Numbered from the stretch's first letter, positions 35,033 through 44,350 are shown. The stretch: DNA of 64,000 nucleotides from an uncultured Hyphomicrobiales bacterium (GCA_943908365.1 CALTTH010000012.1:10032-74031); one strand, 5' to 3'. Notes: generated by a model from the sequence alone, not told the origin. Translations and numbers: made by a program.

Positions 35033-36466
35033 ATGACACTTGGTATTGTTTCGGCGGCCTATGTTGCCGCTGCGGTTCTTTTCATCCTTTCGCTCGGCGG
35101 TCTCTCCGGCCAGGAAAGCGCCAAACGCGCCGTCGGGTACGGCATCACCGGCATGGCACTCGCGATCATCGCCACGGTTTTCGGGCCGGATGTCGGCAAC
35201 TGGTTCATCGTGCTGGTGATGCTGGCAGGCGGGGCGGTTCTCGGACACTTCGTAGCCAGCCGCGTTCAGATGACGGAAATGCCGCAACTCGTTGCCGCGC
35301 TCCATTCCTTCGTCGGTCTGGCAGCCGTCTTCATCGGCTTCAACGCCCATATCGAAGAGGCGCATGTCGCGTCTCTGGATGAAGCGTCACGCTCGGCGCT
35401 GACCGGATTTGCCGCACTTCTGGCGCACAAGACGCCGGTGGAACTGGCGATCATGAAGGTCGAGGTGTTCCTCGGCGTCTTCATCGGTGCGGTTACCTTC
35501 ACCGGCTCGGTGGTAGCCTTCGGCAAGCTGGCCGGCAAAGTGGATGGCAAAGCCAAGAAGCTGCCCGGTGGGCATCTTTTGAATGCCGGAGCCGCGATAC
35601 TCTCGATCCTGTTGATGATCCTGTATTGCAATGGCGCTGGCGCCTGGACGCTGGTGCTGATGACGTTGCTCGCCTTCTTCATCGGCTATCACCTCATCAT
35701 GGGGATCGGCGGCGCCGATATGCCGGTCGTGGTCTCAATGCTCAACAGCTATTCCGGCTGGGCGGCAGCGGCGATCGGCTTCACGCTTGGCAACGATCTT
35801 CTGATCGTCACCGGTGCGCTGGTCGGCTCTTCGGGTGCGATCCTGTCCTACATCATGTGCAAGGCGATGAACCGCTCCTTCATTTCGGTTATCCTCGGTG
35901 GTTTTGGCGGCACAAGCGGTCCGGCAATGGAAATTAGCGGCGAACAGGTGGCGATCGATGCCGAAGGCGTTGCTGTAGCTCTCAACGAAGCCGACAGCGT
36001 CGTCATCGTACCGGGCTACGGCATGGCGGTGGCGCAGGCCCAGGCCGCGGTGTCGGAACTGACCCGCAAGCTGCGTGCGGCAGGCAAGACCGTGCGTTTC
36101 GCCATCCATCCCGTTGCAGGCCGCCTGCCGGGCCACATGAACGTGCTGCTGGCCGAAGCCAAGGTGCCCTACGATATCGTCTTGGAAATGGACGAGATCA
36201 ACGACGATTTTCCGAGCACGGATGTTGTCATCGTCATCGGCTCCAACGACATCGTCAATCCGGCGGCGCAGGAGGATCCAAACTCCCCGATCGCCGGCAT
36301 GCCGGTGCTTGAAGTGTGGAAGGCAAAGCAGGTCTTCGTCTCCAAGCGCGGCCAGGGAACCGGCTATTCCGGCATCGAAAACCCGCTGTTCTTCAAGGAG
36401 AACACGCGCATGTTCTATGGCGACGCCAAGCAGAGCGTCAGCGCGCTTGTGCCGCTGATTTCCTGA
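35033..36466 (+). CDS. pntB: NAD(P) transhydrogenase subunit beta
   Basis: This 477-residue protein has about eight to nine membrane helices in the first 270 residues and a C-terminal NADP-binding domain. The domain is marked by VIVPGYGMAVAQAQ, RFAIHPVAGRLPGHMNVLLAEA and VIGSNDIVNPAA. It completes the proton channel with PntA. The ATG at 35033 has GAGGGG nine bases upstream and lies 19 bp after pntA, so the two form an operon ending in a hairpin at 36477. Confidence 0.95.
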   Translation: MTLGIVSAAYVAAAVLFILSLGGLSGQESAKRAVGYGITGMALAIIATVFGPDVGNWFIVLVMLAGGAVLGHFVASRVQMTEMPQLVAALHSFVGLAAVFIGFNAHIEEAHVASLDEASRSALTGFAALLAHKTPVELAIMKVEVFLGVFIGAVTFTGSVVAFGKLAGKVDGKAKKLPGGHLLNAGAAILSILLMILYCNGAGAWTLVLMTLLAFFIGYHLIMGIGGADMPVVVSMLNSYSGWAAAAIGFTLGNDLLIVTGALVGSSGAILSYIMCKAMNRSFISVILGGFGGTSGPAMEISGEQVAIDAEGVAVALNEADSVVIVPGYGMAVAQAQAAVSELTRKLRAAGKTVRFAIHPVAGRLPGHMNVLLAEAKVPYDIVLEMDEINDDFPSTDVVIVIGSNDIVNPAAQEDPNSPIAGMPVLEVWKAKQVFVSKRGQGTGYSGIENPLFFKENTRMFYGDAKQSVSALVPLIS

Positions 36467-36476
36467 TGCGAATAAG

Positions 36477-36505
36477 AGGGCCTCGTCATGCAGTGATGAG
36501 GCCCT
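36477..36505 (+). terminator. Hairpin after pntB
   Basis: AGGGCCTC...GAGGCCCT forms a long stem (12 positions with one mismatch, loop of about 5), beginning 11 bases after the pntB stop. There is no run of T, so it is a probable but not classical terminator. Confidence 0.55.
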
Positions 36506-36671
36506 GACAGTTTAGCCCGTCACGCAGCTCGCCAAAGCTCGATCAAGCCGCCAGCCGTGTTCAACACGGGGTCGGTTGCGGGAATGGGAAGCGACCGGAT
36601 TAGCGCCAGCATCTCTTTCGTTGGGGCTTCGCGCTGGATACCAGTTCAAGGGTTAAGGAAGAATCCCCGCA

Positions 36672-37217
36672 CTAACCTGCGAGCATTTTTTTGATCGATT
36701 GAGCGGCGTAAATGCCACCTTTTGAATTGAGATACCCCGCATTGGCAAGTTTCGCAGCTATCTCCCGAAGCGAGCGACGCCTGCCAGTACGAGGAGAAGC
36801 GCGATACAGCCGACGGGCCATGGCCACCACTTCTGGATGCGCTTCGGCGTGCGATTTGCGGCCCTCCACCTTCACCCCGGTTTTGCGTTTAGCCTCGCGC
36901 GCAGACTTCAGCTTGGAGACCAGCCGTGCCTTTTCAAGCTGGGCGAACGCGCCTGCGATCTGACGCATGGCGACTTTCATTGGATCATCAGTGTTGGTGA
37001 GGTCTTCGCCGGTTGCAGTAAGGACAGTGACGCCTCGACCGATTAAGGCGAGGATACCAAGTTCCTGGGTGAGGAGGTCGCGGGCGAAGCGCGTTGCATC
37101 CTCCACGATCACGGTGCGGACGCCGTTGCCCTCGATAAGGTCCAGCAGAGCAGCGAAGCCAGGGCGGCTTTCGATTGGGTCGGTACCGGAGACGGCAGCG
37201 TCATAGAACTCGTCCAC
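36672..37217 (-). pseudogene. Serine recombinase remnant lacking its N-terminus
   Basis: The 181 residues match the resolvase/invertase family from the middle of the catalytic domain (TVIVEDATRFARD, MRQIAGAFAQLEKARLVSKL) through the E-helix region to a C-terminal DNA-binding part. The N-terminal strand with the catalytic Ser and its arginines is missing. Just upstream the frame reads a few unrelated residues and a stop, so the 5' end has been lost. It cannot catalyse recombination. It faces away from the intact recombinase gene at 37347. Confidence 0.75.
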
Positions 37218-37304
37218 GACAACGAGGCCTGCCCATATGACTCCCTGTCAAATGGCTTCTGGATAGTGTCACAAGAGTGGGTATTGACTTATGGCACCAA
37301 AAGT

Positions 37305-37330
37305 TTCACTTAGTCTGGGAACCTAGTGAA
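37305..37330. promoter_or_regulatory. Dyad next to the recombinase gene, possible res-type site
   Basis: TTCACT (37305-37310) and AGTGAA (37325-37330) are perfect inverted copies 14 bases apart, with partial similarity extending outward. A dyad of about 26-28 bp directly upstream of a resolvase gene resembles a recombination or autoregulatory site of the Tn3/gamma-delta type. Confidence 0.35.
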
Positions 37331-37346
37331 CCTACAAGGCCACCTC

Positions 37347-37907
37347 ATGCCATCTTCTATTGTCGGATATGCCCGTACCTCTACCGTTGAACAAATCGCA
37401 GGACTGGAAGGCCAGTTGCGGGAATTACAAGCTGCCGGATGCGAACGCATCTTCCAAGAGCAAGTGTCGTCGGTTGATAAGTCGCGACCAGAGTTAGAAC
37501 GCGCTCTCGATTATGTACGGGAGGGGGACACATTGGTGGTCACCAAGTTGGACCGCCTTGCCAGATCGATGCCGAACCTCGTGGAAATCACTGCCAAGCT
37601 CAAGGCGAAAGGCGTGGAACTGCGGGTGCTGGCGCTTAATCTCGACACCTCGACACCCACGGGAAAACTCATGTTGAACCTGATGGGGTCCATTGCTGAG
37701 TTCGAGCGTGAACTGATGTTAGAGCGGCAGCTAGAAGGTATCGCAAAGGCGAAGGCGGAAGGGAAGTATCAGGGCAGAGCGCCAACGGCGCGGCGGAAGT
37801 CTGATGACGTATTGCGGCTCAAGGCTGAGGGCAAGACGGCTGATGCGATTGCAGCGGAGTTGAAGGTGAGTCGCTCTAGCGTGTTTCGGATTCTGAGGGA
37901 TGCCTGA
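37347..37907 (+). CDS. Serine recombinase (resolvase/invertase family)
   Basis: An intact small serine recombinase of about 186 residues. The catalytic Ser lies in IVGYARTSTVEQ, the conserved arginine region is KLDRLARSM, and the E-helix segment is LMGSIAEFERELMLERQLEGIAKAKAEGKYQGR. A C-terminal Hin-like helix-turn-helix (KTADAIAAELKVSRSSVFRIL) follows. It cuts and rejoins DNA at a short dyad site. The ATG at 37347 is taken as start; an upstream in-frame GTG is less likely. It is the only apparently active mobility gene in the insert between pntB and tRNA-Ala. Confidence 0.9.
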   Translation: MPSSIVGYARTSTVEQIAGLEGQLRELQAAGCERIFQEQVSSVDKSRPELERALDYVREGDTLVVTKLDRLARSMPNLVEITAKLKAKGVELRVLALNLDTSTPTGKLMLNLMGSIAEFERELMLERQLEGIAKAKAEGKYQGRAPTARRKSDDVLRLKAEGKTADAIAAELKVSRSSVFRILRDA

Positions 37908-38001
37908 GGGAAGCCCTATACCGGAGGGCGTTGTGATATTCTTCTGCCCGTGTCTGCTCCCACATTTTTCCACCCGGCATCCATGGGTCCCTAAGGTTTC
38001 C

Positions 38002-38262
38002 TCAGGGTGTAAATGAAGCCTTCGTTAGCTTCGCGCTAATCTCGCAGAGAACCCCAAGGGCAACAGCGGCGGCAATGCAGAGGAACAAGGTGTTAGAGAG
38101 CGCTTCACCGCTCGTGGCCGTCGAGAGATAGCGGCGGGAGAATGCAGCGTTGCTGTCCATGTCGGAAGCGCTGAAGGCAATTGCAGACGCAATAGCTACG
38201 CGTATGAGACCAAACCAAAAAATCAGGTGAGCGATAATCTTGCCGATGCGTGTGAAAAACAT
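38002..38262 (-). CDS. Small membrane protein, unknown
   Basis: An 86-residue protein with two membrane helices (about KIIAHLIFWFGLIRVAIASAIAF and LSNTLFLCIAAAVALGVLCEI) separated by a short polar loop. The ATG at 38262 has AAGGGGG seven bases upstream. No family is recognised. It lies in the accessory segment beside the recombinase. Confidence 0.55.
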   Translation of the reverse strand: MFFTRIGKIIAHLIFWFGLIRVAIASAIAFSASDMDSNAAFSRRYLSTATSGEALSNTLFLCIAAAVALGVLCEISAKLTKASFTP

Positions 38263-38431
38263 GATCGCCCCCTTGAAGCCACGTCCGCACTTAACTTGGT
38301 TCCGATCAACACTCAAGCTGCTTACGATTACCAATGGTGGGTTTCTGACCTTGCTCCTATACCGGCCCTGCTTCTGTGTCCGGGGAACCTTAGATTATCG
38401 CGGCAGAATCCCTGCCGAACTTGTTGTCTAT

Positions 38432-38923
38432 TTAGCTCGTCCAGATTTCGAAGGCAGCCGCAATCGTGTCAATACGGACTGATGCCCGGAGCCGGTCCGT
38501 TGGAGCGTAAACCACTTCCACGCCATTCACAGTTTGCGGCCCTGAACCTCTTTCCATCATTGATACTTCAAGCCACTTTCCATCTGTCGAAATCCCTTCA
38601 ATCCGCGTGATAGCTAGTACGTCTGATGAAGTAAGAAGCAGACCAAATCCCCATTCATCGGTTGACATCCGCTTGACGTACCAAGTCGGCAGAACCTCGA
38701 ACATCATCTCGGGTTTCGTAACCATCCCGATTTTCTTCTGAAGTTCCGCTAGCTGCTTTTCCGCTAAAGCCGCTTGCGTCTCGGCAGCGTCAGCTTGAGC
38801 CTGTGAAGCTACAGCCTGAATTTCCGCTGAGTTTGCCTGTCGTTTAGCTTGAACCGCTGTACCGAGTGCAATTAATGCAGCGAGTATTGAGATGACGACT
38901 GCAAGGATTTCAAGGTTGTTCAC
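38432..38923 (-). CDS. Membrane-anchored coiled-coil protein, unknown
   Basis: A protein of about 163 residues beginning at a GTG with GGAG six bases upstream; longer frames lack a ribosome site. One N-terminal membrane helix (LEILAVVISILAALIALGTAV) is followed by an Ala/Gln-rich coiled coil (about 25-65, AQADAAETQAALAEKQLAELQKK). A C-terminal soluble domain of about 90 residues ends in TIAAAFEIWTS. No known family. It borders tRNA-Ala at the right edge of the accessory insert. Confidence 0.55.
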   Translation of the reverse strand: MNNLEILAVVISILAALIALGTAVQAKRQANSAEIQAVASQAQADAAETQAALAEKQLAELQKKIGMVTKPEMMFEVLPTWYVKRMSTDEWGFGLLLTSSDVLAITRIEGISTDGKWLEVSMMERGSGPQTVNGVEVVYAPTDRLRASVRIDTIAAAFEIWTS

Positions 38924-39064
38924 GAAATGCTCCGGGTAAAACTCCGACTCGAACGATTCGATACGTGGGTTCGCAGAGTGGGTGCGCAAATGGGTACGCA
39001 CCGATTATCGCAGTTCACTAATTAAACAAATAAATCAGATGTTTATCGCGATAAAACGGGAGTT

Positions 39065-39140
<76 letters not shown>

Positions 39141-39292
39141 ATAAGGGTTCCGGTATGTTTGATCCGGTTCCGGGAACCGAAGCGGTTGTTTCCGTTCGGT
39201 GGCGGCTTGATACTTCTGCTGGGGGAAGATGGCAAGCCGAAAAATTCGCCCGGTGACATTTTTTTGTAACCGGGCGAAAAAACTTTGGAAAA

Positions 39293-39679
39293 TCAGCCTT
39301 CTTCGTCGTCGCCACCGACGCCGATGATGCCGGAGACATCGTCATCATCGTCATCTTCATCGGCTTCCAGGAAGGTGTCGTCGTCATCGTCCAGCTCGAC
39401 ATCGTCATCGCCGATATCATCAGGAACTTCATCGTTGCTGTTGTCGCCATCGGCGTCTTCCAGCGAAACGAGTTCGACGTCCGTGCTTTCGGTATCGACT
39501 TCCTGCACGTCCTCTTCCTCGGCCTGTTCCATCTTGGCCTGAGCCGTCGTTTCCTCGAAGAAGGAAAGCGGCCAGGACTTGCCCGTGTAAGGAGAGACAA
39601 CCGGGTCGCGGTTCAGGTCGTAGAATTTCTTGCCGGTATCGGGGTCGGTGCGCTTGGTTCCAAGTTCCGCTTTTGCCAC
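39293..39679 (-). CDS. TIGR02300 (FYDLN_acid) family protein
   Basis: This 128-residue protein begins MAKAELGTKRTDPDTGKKFY and contains the family-naming FYDLN and the SPYTGKSWP segment. An extremely acidic tail of long Asp/Glu runs follows (about 55-125). It is a conserved alphaproteobacterial protein of unknown function. The GTG at 39679 is the start; GAGG lies eight bases upstream. In relatives it commonly neighbours aroA-cmk-rpsA on the opposite strand, as here except that aroA is absent. Confidence 0.9.
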   Translation of the reverse strand: MAKAELGTKRTDPDTGKKFYDLNRDPVVSPYTGKSWPLSFFEETTAQAKMEQAEEEDVQEVDTESTDVELVSLEDADGDNSNDEVPDDIGDDDVELDDDDDTFLEADEDDDDDDVSGIIGVGGDDEEG

Positions 39680-39905
39680 TGTCAAAGCCTCGAATTTTTG
39701 AATGAGTTCGGTCTTAACGCCGTGAATTCGGCAGTAGACGGTAAATTTATAGCCGGTCCCCTTAATCCCTGCCGTGGTGCCTGTCAAAGATAAACTGCAT
39801 GGGATTGCGGGGGTGGAAGTTTTCAGCCGCTCTCGGGGTGAATGCTCGCATTCTTTATGATAAAGCCCGCGCCTTAGACAAACGTCCATTCGAGATTTTA
39901 TCCCC

Positions 39906-40538
39906 ATGACTTTTATTATCGCCATCGATGGCCCCGCGGCCGCAGGCAAGGGTACGCTTTCGCGCAAGATCGCCGAGGTCTACGGCTTCCATCACCTTGA
40001 CACCGGCCTGACGTATCGGGCCACCGCCAAGGCGCTTCTTGATGCGGGCAAGCCTCTGGATGACGAGGAGATTGCGGAAGAGACCGCACTCCACCTCGAT
40101 CTCGCCGGGCTGGATCGCTCGGTTCTTTCGCGACATGAGGTGGGCGAGGCGGCCTCGAAGGTTGCGGTCATGCCCGCCGTGCGGCGCGCGCTGGTGACGG
40201 CGCAGCGTGCCTTTTCTCTGCGCGAGCCCGGCACGGTTCTGGATGGGCGCGATATCGGCACGGTTGTCTGCCCGCAGGCACCGGTGAAGCTTTACGTCAC
40301 GGCCTCGCCTGAAATCCGCGCCAGGAGACGTTGTGACGAGATTGTCGCGGGCGGCGGTACTGCCGATTACGAGGCGATTTTTACAGATGTGAAGAAGCGT
40401 GACGAGCGGGACATGGGCCGGTCTGATAGTCCTTTGAAACCAGCGGAAGACGCGCACTTGCTTGATACGTCGGAAATGAGTATAGAGGCGGCGTTTCAAG
40501 CGGCAAAAGCGATTATCGATGCCGCGATGAAGAAATGA
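39906..40538 (+). CDS. cmk: Cytidylate kinase
   Basis: Cmk phosphorylates CMP and dCMP in the cytoplasm. This 210-residue protein shows P-loop IDGPAAAGKGT at about 7-17, the CMP-binding LDTGLTYRATAKAL, VLDGRDIGTVV and the lid-region RRCDEI and KRDERDMGR. No Shine-Dalgarno sequence is visible before the ATG, so the start is by homology. rpsA follows 168 bp downstream in the usual cmk-rpsA order. Confidence 0.96.
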   Translation: MTFIIAIDGPAAAGKGTLSRKIAEVYGFHHLDTGLTYRATAKALLDAGKPLDDEEIAEETALHLDLAGLDRSVLSRHEVGEAASKVAVMPAVRRALVTAQRAFSLREPGTVLDGRDIGTVVCPQAPVKLYVTASPEIRARRRCDEIVAGGGTADYEAIFTDVKKRDERDMGRSDSPLKPAEDAHLLDTSEMSIEAAFQAAKAIIDAAMKK

Positions 40539-40670
40539 GAATTGCACGGGAACCGGCAGGTCCGATTTCCGTTCTGGACTATCCCGAAAGCATGCCCTGC
40601 GCCGGAAAGCCTTGCACGACAAGGCGGGCATGGATTTCGGGAATGATCAACGCAAACCCCCGGCGCTTGT

Positions 40671-40693
40671 GTGTCCCTTGATGAAACGGACAC
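40671..40693 (+). promoter_or_regulatory. Hairpin immediately upstream of the rpsA ribosome site
   Basis: GTGTCC (40671-40676) pairs with GGACAC (40688-40693) across an 11-base loop, ending 3 bases before the AGGAG of rpsA. rpsA is autoregulated through its leader in several bacteria; a similar role here is only suggested. Confidence 0.4.
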
Positions 40694-40706
40694 TTCAGGA
40701 GATTTA

Positions 40707-42407
40707 ATGTCTGTAGCTACCCCCACGCGCGACGATTTCGCAGCCCTGCTCGAAGAGTCCTTTGCTTCCAACGACCTGGCCGAAGGCTACGTTGCCAAGG
40801 GCATCGTAACGGCCATCGAAAAGGATGTCGCGATTGTTGACGTTGGCCTCAAGGTCGAAGGCCGCGTTCCGCTCAAGGAATTCGGTGCCAAGTCCAAGGA
40901 CGGCACGCTGAAAGTCGGCGACGAAGTCGAAGTTTATGTCGAGCGCATCGAAAACGCTCTGGGCGAAGCCGTTCTGTCGCGCGAGAAGGCTCGCCGCGAA
41001 GAGAGCTGGGTCAAGCTCGAAGCCAAGTTCGAAGCCGGCGAGCGCGTTGAAGGCGTTATCTTCAACCAGGTCAAGGGCGGCTTCACGGTCGATCTCGACG
41101 GCGCTGTTGCCTTCCTTCCGCGTTCGCAGGTCGACATTCGTCCGATCCGCGACGTAACGCCTCTGATGCACAACCCGCAGCCCTTCGAAATCCTCAAGAT
41201 GGACAAGCGTCGCGGCAACATCGTTGTTTCGCGCCGTACGGTTCTCGAAGAGTCCCGTGCCGAGCAGCGTTCTGAAATCGTTCAGAACCTCGAAGAAGGC
41301 CAGGTTGTTGACGGCGTCGTCAAGAACATCACCGATTACGGTGCGTTCGTTGACCTCGGCGGCATCGACGGCCTGCTGCACGTCACCGACATGGCATGGC
41401 GCCGCGTCAACCATCCTTCGGAAATCCTCAACATTGGCCAGCAGGTCAAGGTTCAGATCATCCGCATCAACCAGGAAACCCACCGTATCTCGCTCGGCAT
41501 GAAGCAGCTCGAGTCCGATCCGTGGGATGGCATCTCCGCCAAGTACCCGGTTGGCAAGAAGATCTCCGGTACGGTCACGAACATCACCGACTACGGTGCA
41601 TTCGTCGAGCTGGAGCCAGGCATCGAAGGCCTGATCCACATTTCCGAAATGTCCTGGACCAAGAAGAACGTCCATCCCGGCAAGATCCTGTCCACGAGCC
41701 AGGAAGTCGACGTTGTCGTTCTCGAAGTCGATCCGTCCAAGCGCCGTATCTCGCTCGGCCTCAAGCAGACGCTGGAAAACCCATGGCAGGCATTTGCCTA
41801 CAGCCATCCGGCCGGCACTGAAGTTGAAGGCGAAGTCAAGAACAAGACCGAATTCGGCCTGTTCATTGGTCTCGAAGGCGATGTCGACGGCATGGTTCAC
41901 CTGTCGGATCTCGACTGGAACCGTCCGGGCGAGCAGGTCATCGAAGAGTTCAACAAGGGCGACGTCGTCAAGGCTGTCGTTCTGGACGTCGACGTCGAGA
42001 AGGAGCGTATCTCTCTCGGTATCAAGCAGCTCGGCAAGGATTCCGTCGGCGAAGCTGCAACGTCTGGCGAACTGCGCAAGAACGCTGTCGTTTCCGCTGA
42101 AGTCATCGGCGTCAACGAAGGCGGCATCGAAGTGAAGCTCGTCAACCACGAAGACATCACCTCCTTCATCCGCCGCAACGACCTGGCACGCGATCGTGAC
42201 GATCAGCGCCCTGAGCGTTTCTCGGTTGGTCAGGTTCTCGACGCCCGCGTCGTCAACTTCTCCAAGAAGGATCGCAAGGTCATGCTTTCGATCAAGGCTC
42301 TGGAAATCGCAGAAGAGAAGGAAGCCGTCGCTCAGTTCGGTTCGTCCGACTCCGGCGCTTCGCTCGGCGATATCCTTGGCGCGGCTCTGAAGAACCGCGG
42401 CGAGTAA
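40707..42407 (+). CDS. rpsA: 30S ribosomal protein S1
   Basis: S1 binds mRNA on the 30S subunit. The 566-residue protein has six S1 RNA-binding repeats, each recognisable by a G-x-F-V-D/E-L/I pattern such as ITDYGAFVDLGGIDGLLH and ITDYGAFVELEPGIEGLIH. The first two repeats are the more diverged ribosome-binding ones. AGGAG lies six bases before the ATG at 40707. The frame extends 12 codons upstream, but that extension has no ribosome site. A strong terminator follows at 42432. Confidence 0.97.
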   Translation: MSVATPTRDDFAALLEESFASNDLAEGYVAKGIVTAIEKDVAIVDVGLKVEGRVPLKEFGAKSKDGTLKVGDEVEVYVERIENALGEAVLSREKARREESWVKLEAKFEAGERVEGVIFNQVKGGFTVDLDGAVAFLPRSQVDIRPIRDVTPLMHNPQPFEILKMDKRRGNIVVSRRTVLEESRAEQRSEIVQNLEEGQVVDGVVKNITDYGAFVDLGGIDGLLHVTDMAWRRVNHPSEILNIGQQVKVQIIRINQETHRISLGMKQLESDPWDGISAKYPVGKKISGTVTNITDYGAFVELEPGIEGLIHISEMSWTKKNVHPGKILSTSQEVDVVVLEVDPSKRRISLGLKQTLENPWQAFAYSHPAGTEVEGEVKNKTEFGLFIGLEGDVDGMVHLSDLDWNRPGEQVIEEFNKGDVVKAVVLDVDVEKERISLGIKQLGKDSVGEAATSGELRKNAVVSAEVIGVNEGGIEVKLVNHEDITSFIRRNDLARDRDDQRPERFSVGQVLDARVVNFSKKDRKVMLSIKALEIAEEKEAVAQFGSSDSGASLGDILGAALKNRGE

Positions 42408-42431
42408 TCGTCAACCTCTAAAGCTTAAAAG

Positions 42432-42461
42432 AACCCGCCGGAGCGATCCGGCGGGTTTTTT
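42432..42461 (+). terminator. Rho-independent terminator of rpsA
   Basis: AACCCGCCGG and CCGGCGGGTT form a perfect 10-bp stem with loop AGCGAT, followed by TTTT. The hairpin begins 24 bases after the rpsA stop. Confidence 0.93.
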
Positions 42462-42522
42462 GTTGCGGTTATTTCCAGCTGTCAGGGGGCAAGACGCAAT
42501 TCGTGGCGCCCTCACGAGCAGA

Positions 42523-44127
42523 TCAGGCGAAGTTGCCCATTCGCAGATAGTAGGATTCGGCGTCGCCCACCCGGCCATCTTCGCGCGCGCCATCGGAGAC
42601 CGAGTGATCGACCGGCTCATCATTGGCGGCCACGCGCTCTTCCTGGCCGGATAGATCGTCTGGATGATCTTGCTTCGCGTCGTTCTGGTCCGCCTGGCCG
42701 TGCCCCGCCTCTTCGCCGGCTTCGCCTTCGCCATCAGAGGAGGGCCAGCGACCGCGCGGCGGTGCCTCCTCGTCGCGCTTCTGCTCCTCGATCGGGTAGT
42801 TGACGAAGGGAAGCGGTGTGCCGGGCTTTGTCACCAGCGAGGCGACGGCGGATTGAAGTGCCGCCTGCTCGAAGACGAGGGTCTTCCCGTCGGCGGCGAC
42901 CGAAGCGCGCGCGGCTGTTTGCGCTTCCGGGCGCAGGATGCCGGTGGCCGCCGCTTCACTCGGTGCTTCCGTGGCGTGCGCCTGCGGCTGCCCGGTTGTC
43001 ATGACCTGCTGCTTTTTTGTGGCCTCGGTATCGGAGGTTTCGTCGTGCGTCGGGACTGGCAGCGCGGAAGATGTGTCTGCAAGCGGATCGGCACGCTCAG
43101 GCAGTCTACCCAGCAGCACGGCCAGTAGCAGTTTCTCCATGTCTTGCGGGCTCGCACCACGAATCTGCGCCGCAATCGTTGCCGCATCCGCTTTCAAGAA
43201 GGAAGCAAGAGCAGCATCATCCATCGTACCATCTGGCATCATCATCGGTAGCTCTGCATTCGGTAGAGGAGCGATAGATGATCCAACGTTGCTGGACAGA
43301 GCGGGTGATGGAGACGCTTGCGCTTGGGTCACGGGCGGGGAGGCTTGAGGCGCACCAAGGGCTGCGGGGGTGGAGGCCGTCGTTGACGCGGTGTTTTGCG
43401 GAAGAAGAGACGTCTGCGCCGTCGGTCTTGCAGATACCTCTGTTGAGGTCTGAGCAGCATGGGATGTCGGAGCGAGTACGTCGTCTGTCACGCCCCCTGT
43501 TGGTGCTGGAGTGGAGGCCACAGGTTTGCTTGGCGAAGAGATACTTTGGTCCGGGGAAAGCGGCGGTCGAGGATCTTGCAAGGCTGGCGTCGGCACTTTG
43601 ATCGGTAGAGGAGTTAGTGCTGGGCTGTCGGGCAGAAGGTCCTGAAGATAGGGCGGCAGCGCCACCTTCACGCCATCCTTCGACTGGCCGACACGGGCCA
43701 GTTCCAGCATCACCGCCAGCCTTGCGGCATTGGGTCCGGCGTTGTTTTTCAGAATGTCCAGCATGAGCGCAATCGTCATGCCCTTCAGTAGCTTTCCCAG
43801 TTGCTGTTCAAGTGCGGCTTTCTGCGCCAACGGGAGAGATTGAAGGGCCGAGGTGAGACGGTTCACATAGGCTTCGGTATCTTCCCCCTCCAGGCGTTCC
43901 ATGCCCAGCAGCGAGCCCAGAACCTCTGTCAGCACGGTTCCAGTGCGGTGAAGCTCCGCTTCGCCGGAGACGGCGCGTGCCGCGACGGCCGGGGGATTGG
44001 GTGAGGTATCGGAAATGGCCTGCGGGGCATTTGGCTGACTGATCGGCGAACTGACCGCATCCTGCTTTTGCCCCGCAGTCTGCGAGGAAAATTCTCCTGC
44101 TGTGACGGCACTCACGGGCGGCAACAT
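42523..44127 (-). CDS. Pro/Ala/Ser-rich low-complexity protein, unknown
   Basis: A 534-residue protein without a recognised family. A fairly ordered helical part (about 60-150, LTEVLGSLLGMERL through LAVMLELARVGQS) is followed by a long Pro/Thr/Ser-rich segment (about 165-290). A short helical patch comes next (DDAALASFLKADAATIAAQIRG), then an acidic, Asp/Glu/Gln-rich tail ending YYLRMGNFA. There is no signal peptide or membrane helix. GGAAGAG lies upstream of the ATG. The layout loosely recalls hook-length or scaffold proteins, but I do not assign one. Confidence 0.65.
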   Translation of the reverse strand: MLPPVSAVTAGEFSSQTAGQKQDAVSSPISQPNAPQAISDTSPNPPAVAARAVSGEAELHRTGTVLTEVLGSLLGMERLEGEDTEAYVNRLTSALQSLPLAQKAALEQQLGKLLKGMTIALMLDILKNNAGPNAARLAVMLELARVGQSKDGVKVALPPYLQDLLPDSPALTPLPIKVPTPALQDPRPPLSPDQSISSPSKPVASTPAPTGGVTDDVLAPTSHAAQTSTEVSARPTAQTSLLPQNTASTTASTPAALGAPQASPPVTQAQASPSPALSSNVGSSIAPLPNAELPMMMPDGTMDDAALASFLKADAATIAAQIRGASPQDMEKLLLAVLLGRLPERADPLADTSSALPVPTHDETSDTEATKKQQVMTTGQPQAHATEAPSEAAATGILRPEAQTAARASVAADGKTLVFEQAALQSAVASLVTKPGTPLPFVNYPIEEQKRDEEAPPRGRWPSSDGEGEAGEEAGHGQADQNDAKQDHPDDLSGQEERVAANDEPVDHSVSDGAREDGRVGDAESYYLRMGNFA

Positions 44128-44350
44128 GGCGCGCTCTTCCTTCGGTCCGAAGCGCGTTGATCCGCTGTCATCGCGTCGCAGCTTTGATGCTCAGGGATGC
44201 GCTCGAGCCATTGCTCGTCATCCGCACCACCGGGGAATGATGTCCAAAGCCTACCCTTCGAAAGCAGGCGAACGAATCATTAAACCAATCATGACGGGGA
44301 ATCGTTAATCGACTGCTAACCATAAGCGTGTGGCGTCGCTACGGACCGTC

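Noticed and set aside
36520..36645. Minus-strand segment of about 40 codons between pntB and the recombinase remnant reading like a protein C-terminus (LNTAGGLIELWRAA then stop)
   Set aside because: A stop lies directly upstream and no family is recognised; it may be a fragment of a mobile-element gene but cannot be supported.
40704..42149. Long minus-strand open frame of 481 codons antisense to rpsA
   Set aside because: It is a codon-bias shadow of rpsA with no recognisable domain or ribosome site.
42432..42461. GC-rich hairpin after rpsA as a riboswitch or sRNA
   Set aside because: It is fully explained as a rho-independent terminator.
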